From: CAVPHV01 sp963821095
GTDB taxonomy: Bacteria > Actinomycetota > Acidimicrobiia > Spongiisociales > UBA5794
Direction: 5' to 3'
Assembly: GCA_963821095.1 (NCBI GenBank)
Contig: CAWGCJ010000002.1
Location: 434,001 to 498,000 of the forward strand
Length of the DNA: 64,000 nucleotides
The notes under the pieces were generated by a model. The model had not been told where the DNA came from. It did no database searches and was given only the letters and a program-made list of their open reading frames with translations. Positions 52,573 through 61,204 of this stretch are shown one piece after another. The stretch's first letter is position 1. Each line of letters begins with the position of its first letter. The position numbers and the translations under genes were made by a program.

Positions 52573-53805
52573 ATGCGCCACGTCGTGCCACTGGTGGCCG
52601 TCATCCTCATCCTCACCGCTTGCTCGCCAAATGCTGGGTCAGACGCGAGCGATGGCGAACCGCCGATCGGACCGGGCACCACGGCGCCTCCCCCACCTAC
52701 CACGACGACCACAGCGCGGCCCTCGGCGCCGCTCGCCGGGCTCGAACTCGAACTCATCGCCGACGGATTCGACCAGCCCACCTACGCCACCGCCCTGCCC
52801 GGAGACGACCGCATCTTCGTATTGGAGAAGACGGGGCTGGTCAGGATCTTGAACGATGGCGTCGTCGCCGCGGCACCCTTCCTCGATCTGACCGCCGAGG
52901 TGTCGACCGAGGGACCCGAACAGGGCCTGACGGCGTTGGTCTTCCATCCCCGCTACGAGGAGAACGGGCGGCTGTTCGTCTTCTTCACGGATGTCGCCGG
53001 TGACAGCCAGCTTTTTGAGTACCAGCGCTCCGCGGACAACCCCAACGCCGCCGACCCGCGCTCGGGTCGCCGCATCCTCGAACTCGAGCAACCCCACCCC
53101 GCCCACCAGGGCGGAGCCCTCGTCTTCGGGCCCGACGGCTACCTCTGGGTGACTCTCGGCGACGGCGGCGTCCCAAAACCAGATGGCACCGATTGGCGCA
53201 TGGAGGCCCAAGACCCGACCAACTGGTACGGCACCGTGCTACGACTCGACATCGACGCCGCCTCCCCATACGCCATCCCTCCCGACAATCCCTTTGCCAC
53301 CGGAGAAGGCGGCGCCCCCGAGGTGTGGGCCTACGGTCTCCGCAACCCGTGGCGGGCCACGATGGACGACGGCAACATTCTGATCTCCGACGTCGGTCAA
53401 GACTGGTGGGAGGAAGTGAATGTCATCCCGCTCGGCACGCCGGGCGGCAACTATGGGTGGCCGATCCTGGAGGGTCCCGAATGCTTCGAGGCCGAGAGCT
53501 GCGACACGGCAGGGTTGATTGAACCCAGCCTCACCGAGTACCACCAGGGGTTGTGCGCCATCATTGCCGGACCCGTCTACCGGGGGCCATCGATACCGGA
53601 ACTCCACGGCCACCAGTTCTACAGCGACTACTGCGTCGGATGGATCCGCAGCTGGGCCTACGCCGACGGCAACGAATCGGGCACCGACTGGACCGACGAC
53701 CTCGGCAAGATCGGGAACGTCAGCAGCCTCGGTGCCGACGGCAACGGTGAGATGCTCATCATGAATCTTGCCGGCCAGCTCTATCGGATCGTTCCCGCTC
53801 GCTGA
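52573..53805 (+). CDS. PQQ-dependent sugar dehydrogenase-like lipoprotein (GSDH family), copy 2
   Basis: A 410-residue exported lipoprotein with signal and lipobox VAVILILTAC, a short Pro/Thr spacer, and a six-bladed propeller. Shared blocks with the copy at 19257-20567 include GLTALVFHPRYEENG, HQGGALVFGPDGYLWVTLGD, GLRNPWRATMD and ISDVGQDWWEEV. The paired Cys in GPECFEAESCDTAGL are also conserved between copies and may form disulfides. The start at 52573 gives the signal peptide at once. It follows the glucosidase by 75 bp and is convergent with ramB. Substrate and PQQ use are not shown. Confidence 0.83.
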   Translation: MRHVVPLVAVILILTACSPNAGSDASDGEPPIGPGTTAPPPPTTTTTARPSAPLAGLELELIADGFDQPTYATALPGDDRIFVLEKTGLVRILNDGVVAAAPFLDLTAEVSTEGPEQGLTALVFHPRYEENGRLFVFFTDVAGDSQLFEYQRSADNPNAADPRSGRRILELEQPHPAHQGGALVFGPDGYLWVTLGDGGVPKPDGTDWRMEAQDPTNWYGTVLRLDIDAASPYAIPPDNPFATGEGGAPEVWAYGLRNPWRATMDDGNILISDVGQDWWEEVNVIPLGTPGGNYGWPILEGPECFEAESCDTAGLIEPSLTEYHQGLCAIIAGPVYRGPSIPELHGHQFYSDYCVGWIRSWAYADGNESGTDWTDDLGKIGNVSSLGADGNGEMLIMNLAGQLYRIVPAR

Positions 53806-53821
53806 CCGCGCGGCCGCGGCC

Positions 53822-55258
53822 TCACGGGGCGTTGCGCTCCAAGAACTCGTACATCTCGGTGAGGTCGACACCGGGGATCGTCTCGACCGGCATGGCGGCC
53901 AGCACATGACTGTTGGGGCTCACCGAAGGCCAGGCCAGGCCATCCCATCGCGAGGTGAGCCCTTCGGATGGCTTGCGGCAGCAGTCCCCGCCGGGGCACT
54001 TGGAAACGGCCCTCCGGTCGGTATCGCGACCCCGGTAGTACTTGGCTTCCTCGAAACGGGCACCGATGGTGATCGCCGCCATGCGGTTCTCGTCGACGTG
54101 GGTACTGCACCAGAACGTTCCGACGTTCGTGTCCGTGTATTGGCAGTGAATCGAGAATTTGTCCTCAGAATGGAAGGCTCGGCGGGTCCCCCACTGCCTA
54201 CACAGCCGCTGACCCTCGATGGCACCAACCGAGTTGCGCGGAAAGGGCACACCGTTGTTCTCGTAAGCCTTCCAGATGATCCCCAATTCGTCGGAGCGGA
54301 TGAAGTGGACCCCGAGCCCAAGGTGCTCGGTGGCGAGGTTGGTGAAACGGTGCGCCGCCATCTCATACGAGACGTAGAACCCGTCCCGGATGTCCTCGAC
54401 GGCGAGATCACGACCGGCCTTGGCCTCATCCAAGAACGGGACCGCCGCTTCCTCGGGCACCAACACCGCCCCGGCGAAGTAGTTGACTTCCACTCGCTGG
54501 CGAAGGAACTCGGAGAAATCCGCAGGCTCGGGATGGTCGAGCGCAAAGTGCCCGAGGGTCTGGAGCACCACCGAACGGGCACCTCGGGTCGAGAGTAGGT
54601 CCCGCTGCGGGACGTAGATGCGACGATGGCGTAGGTCGGTTACCGAACGCACTGACGACGGTATGTCCTGGGCGCGGTGGACCGCAAAACCGAAGTGGGC
54701 GGCGAGCGCCTTGATATTGCCCTCGGTCAGCGCTCCCGTACCGCTGTATCCCACCGCACCGATGGCCTCAGCTGCCACGCCCTCGACATCTCCGAAGTAG
54801 TTGCCCCGCTCGCGCATCTCTGCCCGTAACGCCGAGTTGGCGATACGTGCCTCTTCCCTGGTCACCTGGGCGATGGCGTGCCTGCCGCGCAGTTCGTCGT
54901 AGAGGCGCACGACATGCTCGAGCGCAACATCGGGGATACGAGCCGATGGTTTGAAGTGCGGCAATCCGAGTTCCCGATAGAGCGGATCCTCCTGGGCCCG
55001 TTGCAGCGCGACCTCCAACTGGGCGCGGCGACTTGGTGCTTCGGACCGCAGCAGATCCAAGGTCGGCACCTCGAGGGCTTCGGCGAGGGCATTGATCAGC
55101 CCGAGCCGCGGCTCCTTCCTTCCGTTCTCGAGCAGCGACAGATACGGTCCCGGCTTGCCAACGACAGCGCCGAGATCGTCGAGCGTCAAGCCGCGCACCT
55201 TGCGGTAGTGCCGCACTCGCTGTCCAAAGATCAGTGGATCTACGGCCGTTGTACCCAT
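53822..55258 (-). CDS. ramB: RamB/ScfR-type transcriptional regulator
   Basis: A 478-residue regulator. Residues about 8-65 are a Xre-type helix-turn-helix (VRHYRKVRGLTLDDLGAVVG, then SLLENGRKEPRLGL). An IrrE/ImmA-like peptidase-derived domain follows (about 180-290, with the degenerate QTLGHFALDHPEP), then a DUF2083-type C-terminal domain with a Cys cluster (CPGGDCC). RamB of Corynebacterium represses aceA and aceB and is tied to acetate metabolism; here it is divergent from both genes. GGAGG lies 7 nt before the ATG at 55258. A perfect 18-bp palindrome sits between ramB and aceB. Confidence 0.88.
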   Translation of the reverse strand: MGTTAVDPLIFGQRVRHYRKVRGLTLDDLGAVVGKPGPYLSLLENGRKEPRLGLINALAEALEVPTLDLLRSEAPSRRAQLEVALQRAQEDPLYRELGLPHFKPSARIPDVALEHVVRLYDELRGRHAIAQVTREEARIANSALRAEMRERGNYFGDVEGVAAEAIGAVGYSGTGALTEGNIKALAAHFGFAVHRAQDIPSSVRSVTDLRHRRIYVPQRDLLSTRGARSVVLQTLGHFALDHPEPADFSEFLRQRVEVNYFAGAVLVPEEAAVPFLDEAKAGRDLAVEDIRDGFYVSYEMAAHRFTNLATEHLGLGVHFIRSDELGIIWKAYENNGVPFPRNSVGAIEGQRLCRQWGTRRAFHSEDKFSIHCQYTDTNVGTFWCSTHVDENRMAAITIGARFEEAKYYRGRDTDRRAVSKCPGGDCCRKPSEGLTSRWDGLAWPSVSPNSHVLAAMPVETIPGVDLTEMYEFLERNAP

Positions 55259-55287
55259 GGAAGAACCTCCAACTGCCGCAATGATGA

Positions 55288-55305
55288 TAAGAATCGCCAT
55301 TCTTA
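55288..55305. promoter_or_regulatory. Palindrome TAAGAATCGCCATTCTTA, candidate RamB-family operator
   Basis: A perfect dyad with arms TAAGAAT/ATTCTTA and a 4-bp centre, in the 119-bp divergent gap between ramB and aceB. It is AT-rich against a GC-rich background. It differs from the AAAGTTTGCAAA-like site reported for corynebacterial RamB, so the binding protein is an inference from position. Confidence 0.55.
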
Positions 55306-55377
55306 GCAAGTGAAGGAATTGCCAATCGTCGCCGCGACCACGACGCTTGACCCACGCAGCCGAAAGGACAGACGCCC

Positions 55378-56970
55378 ATGATGCCCGAGGGAGTCGTTAT
55401 CACCGGCCGAGCCGACGAGCGTTTCGCCGAAATCCTCACGCCGGAGGCGCTGGCGTTCGTTGCCGACCTGCAAAGGCGTTTCAACAGCCGGCGCAAGGAA
55501 CTCCTCGCTGCCCGTGCCGCCCGGCAGAAACGGATCGACGCAGGCGAGATGCCCGACTTCCTGCCCGAAACCGAGGACATCCGGAACGCCGAGTGGCAGG
55601 TCGTGCCACCCGCGCCCGACCTGACCGACCGCCGCTGCGAAATCACCGGTCCGGTTGATCGCAAGATGATGATCAACGCCCTCAACTCGGGGGCGAAGGT
55701 GTTCATGGCCGACTTCGAGGACTCCTGCTCACCGACCTGGCACAACATGATCGATGGCCAGCTCAACCTCAACGACGCCATCAGGCGCCGCATCGAGTTC
55801 ACCAATCCCGACGGCAGGACCTACTCACTGAATCCGGAGACCGCCACGCTCATGGTGCGCCCCCGCGGCTGGCACCTCGTCGAAGACCACATGACCGTTG
55901 ACGGCGAGCCGGTCTCGGGATCCCTCTTCGACTTCGGCCTGTACTTCTTCCACAACGCGGCCGAGCTGCTGGCCCGGGGCACCGGACCGTACTTCTACCT
56001 TCCGAAGCTCGAGAGCCACCTCGAGGCCAGACTCTGGAACGACGTGTTCGTCGCCGCCCAAGATGAACTCGGCATCGACCAAGGCACCATCCGCGCCACA
56101 GTGCTGATCGAGACGATCCTGGCCGCCTACGAGATGGACGAGATCCTCTACGAATTGCGTGACCACTCTGCCGGCCTCAACGCCGGACGGTGGGACTACA
56201 TCTTCTCGATCATCAAGAAGTTCCGGAACCGCTCCGACATGCTGCTCCCCGACCGGGCACAGATCGGGATGACGGTGCCGTTCATGCGGTCGTATACGGA
56301 TCTGTTGATCAAGACCTGCCACCGTCGTGGCGCCCACGCCATGGGCGGCATGGCTGCGTTCATCCCAAGTCGGCGCGACGAGGAGATCAACCGCATCGCC
56401 TTTGCGAAGGTGCGCGAGGACAAAGAACGAGAGAGCCGGGATGGCCACGACGGAACCTGGGTGGCGCACCCCGACCTGGTCCCACTCGCCACAGAGGTGT
56501 TCACCGAGGTACTCGGGGATCGGCCCAACCAGATCGACAAGCAGCGCAACGACGTTGACGTCCAGGCCGCCGACCTGGTCGACACCACCGTCGCCGGCGG
56601 ACAGATCACCGAGGCGGGGGTGCATACCAACACCGACGTTGCCATCAAGTACCTGGCCTCGTGGCTGCGGGGCAATGGGGCCGCCGCGATCTACAACCTG
56701 ATGGAAGACGCCGCCACGGCCGAGATCTCACGCTCGCAAATCTGGCAGTGGGTGCAGAACAACGCCACCGTTCTCGAGGGTGATCACGTGACCCCCGAGT
56801 ACGTCCACAACGTGGCCCATCAGGAACTCGCCAAGATGCGCGAGGAGTATGGGGATGAGATCTTCGACCAGGGTCGATTCGAGGAGGCGGGGGAACTCTT
56901 CGAGCAGGTGGCACTGGCCGATTCATTCCCCGAGTTCCTCACCCTCCCCGCCTACGAGCACATCGACTGA
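55378..56970 (+). CDS. aceB: Malate synthase A
   Basis: A 530-residue enzyme condensing glyoxylate with acetyl-CoA to malate, the second step of the glyoxylate shunt. The family signature KVFMADFEDSCSPTWHN lies near residue 105; other blocks are MVRPRGWHL, TVLIETILAAYEMDEIL and MGGMAAFIPSRRD. Length matches the type A enzyme. AAAGGAC precedes ATGATG; either ATG could serve. It is the first gene of aceB-aceA, separated by 49 bp, with ramB divergent. Growth on acetate, fatty acids or other C2 precursors is implied. Confidence 0.95.
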   Translation: MMPEGVVITGRADERFAEILTPEALAFVADLQRRFNSRRKELLAARAARQKRIDAGEMPDFLPETEDIRNAEWQVVPPAPDLTDRRCEITGPVDRKMMINALNSGAKVFMADFEDSCSPTWHNMIDGQLNLNDAIRRRIEFTNPDGRTYSLNPETATLMVRPRGWHLVEDHMTVDGEPVSGSLFDFGLYFFHNAAELLARGTGPYFYLPKLESHLEARLWNDVFVAAQDELGIDQGTIRATVLIETILAAYEMDEILYELRDHSAGLNAGRWDYIFSIIKKFRNRSDMLLPDRAQIGMTVPFMRSYTDLLIKTCHRRGAHAMGGMAAFIPSRRDEEINRIAFAKVREDKERESRDGHDGTWVAHPDLVPLATEVFTEVLGDRPNQIDKQRNDVDVQAADLVDTTVAGGQITEAGVHTNTDVAIKYLASWLRGNGAAAIYNLMEDAATAEISRSQIWQWVQNNATVLEGDHVTPEYVHNVAHQELAKMREEYGDEIFDQGRFEEAGELFEQVALADSFPEFLTLPAYEHID

Positions 56971-57019
56971 ATCCGAAGCGACAGCAACGACCAACCCGTT
57001 CGACCACACAGGAGTGGGC

Positions 57020-58306
57020 ATGACCACAGAACAAGCCATCAAAGAACGCACCGAAGCCATTCGCAAGGACTGGGAGTCCAATCCCCGTTGGAACGGCGTG
57101 CGGCGCGACTACTCGCCCGACGACGTCGTGCGACTCCAGGGGTCCTTCACCGTCGAGCAGACCATTGCGCGACGCGGCTCGCTGCGACTCTGGGATCTAC
57201 TGAAGACCGAGGACTACATCAACGCCCTCGGCGCCATGTCCGGCGGCCAGGCGGTCCAGATGGCCAAGGCCGGCCTGAAGGCGATCTACCTGTCCGGCTG
57301 GCAGGTCGCCGGCGACGCCAACCTCGGCGAGCAGGTCTACCCGGACCAGTCTCTGTACCCGGCCAACAGTGCCCCGGCACTGGTTCGACGCATCAACAAC
57401 GCCCTGGTGCGCGCCGATCAGATCGAGTGGTCAGAGGGCAACCCCGAGACCCACTACATGCTGCCGATCGTTGCTGACGCCGAGGCGGGCTTCGGCGGAG
57501 CGCTCAATGCCTTCGAGCTGGCAAAGAACTTCATCGCAGCCGGCGCCGCCGGGGTCCACTACGAGGACCAGTTGGCCTCTGAGAAGAAGTGTGGCCACAT
57601 GGGTGGCAAGGTGCTGGTCCCGACCAGCCAGCACATTCGCACGCTGACCTCGGCCCGGCTCGCCGCCGACGTGATGGGCGTGCCGACGATCATCGTCGCC
57701 CGCACCGACTCCCTGGCGGCAACCCTGCTCACCAGCGACGTTGACGAGCGCGATCAGCAATTCGTCACCGGCGACCGGACTCCTGAGGGGTTCTTCAACG
57801 TTCGCAACGGAATGGACGCCGCCATCGCCCGCGGCCTGGCCTACGCCCCCTACTCGGATCTGGTGTGGTGCGAGACCGGCACGCCGGATCTCGCAGAAGC
57901 GGCCAAGTTTGCCGAGGCAATGAAGGCGGAGTATCCGGACAAGATGCTGGCCTACAACTGCTCGCCATCGTTCAACTGGAAGGCGGCGCTCGACGACGAC
58001 ACCATCGCCAAGTTCCAGAAGGAGCTCGGAGCAATGGGCTATCGGTTCCAGTTCATCACACTGGCCGGGTTCCATGCGCTCAACGCCACGATGTTCGAGT
58101 TGGCCAAGGGCTACGCCACGGAGGGGATGACGGCCTACGTCAAGCTCCAGGAGCACGAGTTCGCCATGGAGGGCGCCGGCTACTCGGCTACCCGTCATCA
58201 GCGTGAGGTCGGCGCCGGCTACTTCGACGACGTCTCGACCGTCATCACCGGTGGCCTGGCATCGACGTTGGCCCTCGAAGGCTCCACCGAGCAAGAGCAG
58301 TTCTAA
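57020..58306 (+). CDS. aceA: Isocitrate lyase
   Basis: A 428-residue enzyme cleaving isocitrate to succinate and glyoxylate. The active-site loop KKCGHMGGK has the catalytic Cys at about 190. Other blocks are SGWQVAGDAN, PIVADAEAGFGG, HYEDQLASEKKC, IVARTDSLAA and NCSPSFNWK. AGGAG lies 6-7 nt before the ATG at 57020; a frame open to 56849 lies inside aceB and is not needed. A long perfect hairpin follows the stop. Confidence 0.96.
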   Translation: MTTEQAIKERTEAIRKDWESNPRWNGVRRDYSPDDVVRLQGSFTVEQTIARRGSLRLWDLLKTEDYINALGAMSGGQAVQMAKAGLKAIYLSGWQVAGDANLGEQVYPDQSLYPANSAPALVRRINNALVRADQIEWSEGNPETHYMLPIVADAEAGFGGALNAFELAKNFIAAGAAGVHYEDQLASEKKCGHMGGKVLVPTSQHIRTLTSARLAADVMGVPTIIVARTDSLAATLLTSDVDERDQQFVTGDRTPEGFFNVRNGMDAAIARGLAYAPYSDLVWCETGTPDLAEAAKFAEAMKAEYPDKMLAYNCSPSFNWKAALDDDTIAKFQKELGAMGYRFQFITLAGFHALNATMFELAKGYATEGMTAYVKLQEHEFAMEGAGYSATRHQREVGAGYFDDVSTVITGGLASTLALEGSTEQEQF

Positions 58307-58322
58307 CGCAACGACCCGTGAA

Positions 58323-58364
58323 CTTGCGTAGATTCCGGCCAATAGTGGCCGGAATCTACGCAAG
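58323..58364. terminator. 19-bp perfect stem-loop after aceA
   Basis: CTTGCGTAGATTCCGGCCA and its exact reverse complement flank an ATAG loop, starting 17 bp after the aceA stop. It would end or protect the aceBA transcript. There is no T-run, so if it terminates transcription it does so by an atypical intrinsic route. Confidence 0.6.
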
Positions 58365-58374
58365 AACGGGAGGG

Positions 58375-58380
58375 TACGAT
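58375..58380 (+). promoter_or_regulatory. Putative -10 hexamer (TACGAT) before DUF3054 gene
   Basis: TACGAT ends 7 nt before the ATG at 58388, another leaderless-type arrangement, just past the aceA hairpin. Confidence 0.4.
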
Positions 58381-58387
58381 CTCCCCC

Positions 58388-58756
58388 ATGTCTCCTTGGC
58401 TGCTGTCTGTTGATGTCGTGTCCGTCCTCGTGTTCGTGACCCTGGGCCGTGGAACTCACAACGAGGAGGGAACGATCGAGGGGATCGCAAACACCGCGGC
58501 GCCGTTCCTCATCGCCCTCGTCATTGGGTGGCTGCTCACCCGAGCCTGGCGGGCGCCGACGTCACTGCGGGTGGGCGGAGGCGTCCTCGTCACCACGATC
58601 GTTGCCGGAATGCTGGTGCGCCGCTTCGTCTTCGATGAAGGTACCGCCGCCTCCTTCATCATCGTGGCAACCGTCTTCCTGACTGCGACCATGTTGGGAT
58701 GGCGGGCGTTGGCCGACGCGATTGACCGGCGGCGAGCTGCAGCGGCAACGCCGTAG
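58388..58756 (+). CDS. DUF3054 family membrane protein
   Basis: A 122-residue protein with four hydrophobic segments. VLVFVTLGRGTHNEEG near residue 15 is the DUF3054 signature, and the final RRFVFDEGTAASFIIVATVF block also fits. The family is common in Actinomycetota and has no known role. It stands between the aceBA hairpin and the deaminase gene. Confidence 0.85.
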   Translation: MSPWLLSVDVVSVLVFVTLGRGTHNEEGTIEGIANTAAPFLIALVIGWLLTRAWRAPTSLRVGGGVLVTTIVAGMLVRRFVFDEGTAASFIIVATVFLTATMLGWRALADAIDRRRAAAATP

Positions 58757-58814
58757 GAGCCGAATTCACCGGCTTGGTCGCGACCGGCCCCGGGGAGTTA
58801 TCCTTACCGGTCCC

Positions 58815-59831
58815 ATGGACCAGCAATTTGAGTCATTCATTCGGGGCATCCCCAAGGCGGAGCTCCATATTCACATCGAGGGATCACTCGAGCCCGAGAT
58901 GATGTTCGAGCTCGCGAGCCGCAACGGGGTCGATCTCGGCTACGAATCCATCGCGGCGTTGCGCAACGCCTACGAGTTCACCGACCTCCAGTCGTTCCTC
59001 GACATCTACTACGCAGGCGCCGCCGCCCTGCGAACCGAGCAAGACTTCTACGACCTGATGTGGGCCTATCTCGTCAGAGCCAACGCCGACGGGGTGCGCC
59101 GAGCCGAAATCTTCTTCGATCCGCAAACCCATACCGCCCGCGGAATCGACTTCGAGGTCTTCATGCCCGGCTTCCTCAACGCCATGGCCGCCGCTGAAGC
59201 CGAGTTCGGGATCTCGTCCGGCTTGATCATGTCGTTCCTCCGCCATCTCTCGCCCGAGGCAGCTCTCGCAACATTCGAGGCGGCCGCCCCCTATCACGAT
59301 CAACTGCTCGGCGTCGGCCTCGACAGCTCTGAGGTGGGGAACCCACCCGAACCGTTTGCCCCGGTCTACGAGCGGGCTCGACTCGCCGGACTCCGTGCGG
59401 TGGCGCACGCCGGCGAAGAAGGCCCCCCCACGTATGTCATCGGTGCCCTCAACGCCCTGGGCGCCGAACGCATCGACCACGGGGTGCGGGCAGACGAGGA
59501 TGAAGAACTCCTCGAGTGGCTGGCGACGAACTCGGTCCCTCTAACGATGTGCCCACTGTCGAATCTGAAGCTGCGCGTCTTTGATCGCCTCGAGGACCAC
59601 AGCCTCAAGCGCATGCTCGATGCCGGCCTCAAGGTGACGATCAACTCGGATGACCCCGCCTACTTCGGCGGCTACGTGGCCGACAACTATGTGGCGCTCG
59701 CCGATGCGATTGGCCTCAGCCGCGAGGAGGTGATCGACCTCGCCCGCAACTCGCTCGAGGCGACGTTCCTCAGCAACGGCGAGCAAGAGATCCTCCTCGC
59801 CGAGCTTGCCGAGTACGTCGCACACAACTGA
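58815..59831 (+). CDS. Adenine deaminase-like (adenosine/adenine deaminase family)
   Basis: A 338-residue metal-dependent amidohydrolase. Zinc ligands: HIHIEGS near residue 19, the His of VAHAGEEG, and the Asp of NSDDPAYFGG; the catalytic Glu is in HAGEE. ERIDHGVRA and MCPLSNLKLRV match adenine deaminases (adenine to hypoxanthine) better than adenosine deaminases, which usually read ERIGHG. The ATG at 58815 begins a normal N-terminus; the open frame upstream antisenses nothing useful. It adds to the purine and ribose salvage genes at 16-18 kb. Confidence 0.84.
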   Translation: MDQQFESFIRGIPKAELHIHIEGSLEPEMMFELASRNGVDLGYESIAALRNAYEFTDLQSFLDIYYAGAAALRTEQDFYDLMWAYLVRANADGVRRAEIFFDPQTHTARGIDFEVFMPGFLNAMAAAEAEFGISSGLIMSFLRHLSPEAALATFEAAAPYHDQLLGVGLDSSEVGNPPEPFAPVYERARLAGLRAVAHAGEEGPPTYVIGALNALGAERIDHGVRADEDEELLEWLATNSVPLTMCPLSNLKLRVFDRLEDHSLKRMLDAGLKVTINSDDPAYFGGYVADNYVALADAIGLSREEVIDLARNSLEATFLSNGEQEILLAELAEYVAHN

Positions 59832-59930
59832 TCCGGTCACGGCGGATCGGCCGGCGCCCACGGCAGGCGGAACCGCAGGCACGGTTGGCTGCTACAGAGC
59901 CTTGGCCCGTCACCAAAAACCGCCTCCCAA

Positions 59931-59962
59931 CCCATAACACCGGCCACCGGCGCGTCGGTAAC
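59931..59962 (+). promoter_or_regulatory. Bipartite motif, copy 1 (CCCATAACACCG-N11-GTCGGTAAC)
   Basis: The same 12-bp and 9-bp blocks with the same 11-bp spacing recur at 61173-61204. This copy ends 15 bp before the HD-GYP gene. It may be a promoter for an alternative sigma factor or a regulator site. Confidence 0.5.
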
Positions 59963-59977
59963 TAGATCAGTCGAGCG

Positions 59978-60547
59978 ATGAGGAATGGTTTGTCGGTTGG
60001 GGATCTGATAGGGACCATGGCCCCGGAGTGGGTCGACCACGGAAGACGGGTCGGCTCGTTGACCCGGTCCATCGCCGACACCCTCGGACTCGACGACGAG
60101 CGGATTCGTCGCCTCGAAATCGCCGCAGCGCTCCACGACATCGGCAAATCCGCCATCGACGCCAACATTCTTGCGCTCCCACGAAGCCTGGACCCCGATG
60201 AGACGGCCCTCGTCAGACGACACCCACTGATCGGTTTTGAGATGGTGACCGGCCTCGTTCACCCGGAGATCGCCCGGGCGGTACTCGCCCACCACGAACG
60301 CTTCGACGGATTGGGCTATCCATTCGGCCGCTCCGGTCAGCGGATTCCGCTGCTGGCCCGCATCCTGTGTGTAGCCGACGCCTTCGATGCCATGGTCAGC
60401 GACCGTGTGTATCAGGAGGCTCAGCCGATCGAATACGCACTCGACGAACTGCAACGTCACGCCGGGACGCAGTTCGACCCCTTGGTTGTCGAGGCCGCCG
60501 TCCACACACTCTCCTCGTACCCCTCGATCGCAGGAGCCATCGCCTAG
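59978..60547 (+). CDS. HD-GYP domain protein, probable c-di-GMP phosphodiesterase
   Basis: A 189-residue stand-alone HD-GYP domain. Metal ligands: His in VDHGRRVGSL, AALHDIGKSAID with the HD pair and following Lys, HPLIGFEM, AVLAHHERFDGLGYP (the GYP loop reads GLGYP) and DAFDAMVSDRVYQ. HD-GYP enzymes hydrolyse c-di-GMP to GMP or pGpG. There is no sensor or receiver domain, so control may be through a partner. The ATG at 59978 is 15 bp past a bipartite motif shared with the sigma factor locus. Confidence 0.86.
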   Translation: MRNGLSVGDLIGTMAPEWVDHGRRVGSLTRSIADTLGLDDERIRRLEIAAALHDIGKSAIDANILALPRSLDPDETALVRRHPLIGFEMVTGLVHPEIARAVLAHHERFDGLGYPFGRSGQRIPLLARILCVADAFDAMVSDRVYQEAQPIEYALDELQRHAGTQFDPLVVEAAVHTLSSYPSIAGAIA

Positions 60548-60629
60548 CGGCTGCCCCAATACCGGTCATTTCTCCTGCCGACGCTCTCGCGGTTTCAAGT
60601 AACACGTCATCGCGACCGATACATACGAC

Positions 60630-61187
60630 ATGGCGTTTGGCGAGAGCTTCGAGGGCATTCTCACTGCTGCACAGGAGGGTGCGGAGTGGGCGTGGACCAC
60701 CATCTACGGTGAGTATGGCGGACCGCTGACCGGCTACCTCACCGTCCGCGGCGCACGCGAACCCGAAGACCTCGTGGGGGACGTCTTCCTTCAGATCGCC
60801 CGCAACGTTGGTAGCTTCACAGGAACCGAGGCGAACTTCCGCTCGTGGATCTTCATGGTCGCTCACCATCGCCTCATTGACGAACGCCGCAGACAAGCCC
60901 GACGACCGGAAGACCTGGTTGCGCACGACGACCTCGCGGGGATCGCCGGATCCCAGGATGCCGAACAGGCGGCCCTCGCTTCCTTGGCCGATGAATCACT
61001 CCGCTATTTGCTCGAACAGCTGACCCCCGACCAGCGTGACGTGGTGGCGCTGCGCATCATTGCGGGGCTTTCCCTCGAAGAGACGGCGGCCGCAACCGGC
61101 AAGCAGGTCGGTGCGGTAACCCAGTTGCAGCGACGCGGACTTGCCTCCCTCCGCAGGATTCTGGAGCCTCAGCCCATAACACCGTGA
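60630..61187 (+). CDS. ECF RNA polymerase sigma factor
   Basis: A 185-residue group 4 sigma factor. Region 2 is at about 30-95 (PEDLVGDVFLQIARN, NFRSWIFMVAHHRLIDERRR). Region 4 is at about 125-180 (LTPDQRDVVALRIIAGLSLE, then the recognition helix GKQVGAVTQLQRRGLASLRR). There is no C-terminal extension. It overlaps the next gene by GTGA, and that gene encodes a membrane protein, the usual arrangement for an ECF sigma and its anti-sigma factor. The target promoter is unknown. Confidence 0.9.
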   Translation: MAFGESFEGILTAAQEGAEWAWTTIYGEYGGPLTGYLTVRGAREPEDLVGDVFLQIARNVGSFTGTEANFRSWIFMVAHHRLIDERRRQARRPEDLVAHDDLAGIAGSQDAEQAALASLADESLRYLLEQLTPDQRDVVALRIIAGLSLEETAAATGKQVGAVTQLQRRGLASLRRILEPQPITP

Positions 61188-61204
61188 CTAGTGACGTCGG
61201 TAAC
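61173..61204 (+). promoter_or_regulatory. Bipartite motif, copy 2 (CCCATAACACCG-N11-GTCGGTAAC)
   Basis: This copy lies at the sigma/membrane-protein junction and overlaps the GTG start at 61184. It ends 6 bp before an in-frame ATG at 61211. Identity of 21 positions at fixed spacing with copy 1 is far beyond chance for two places in one window. Confidence 0.5.

Noticed and set aside
59837..60559. 240-codon minus-strand frame over the HD-GYP gene
   Set aside because: The plus strand carries all HD-GYP motifs; the antisense frame has none.
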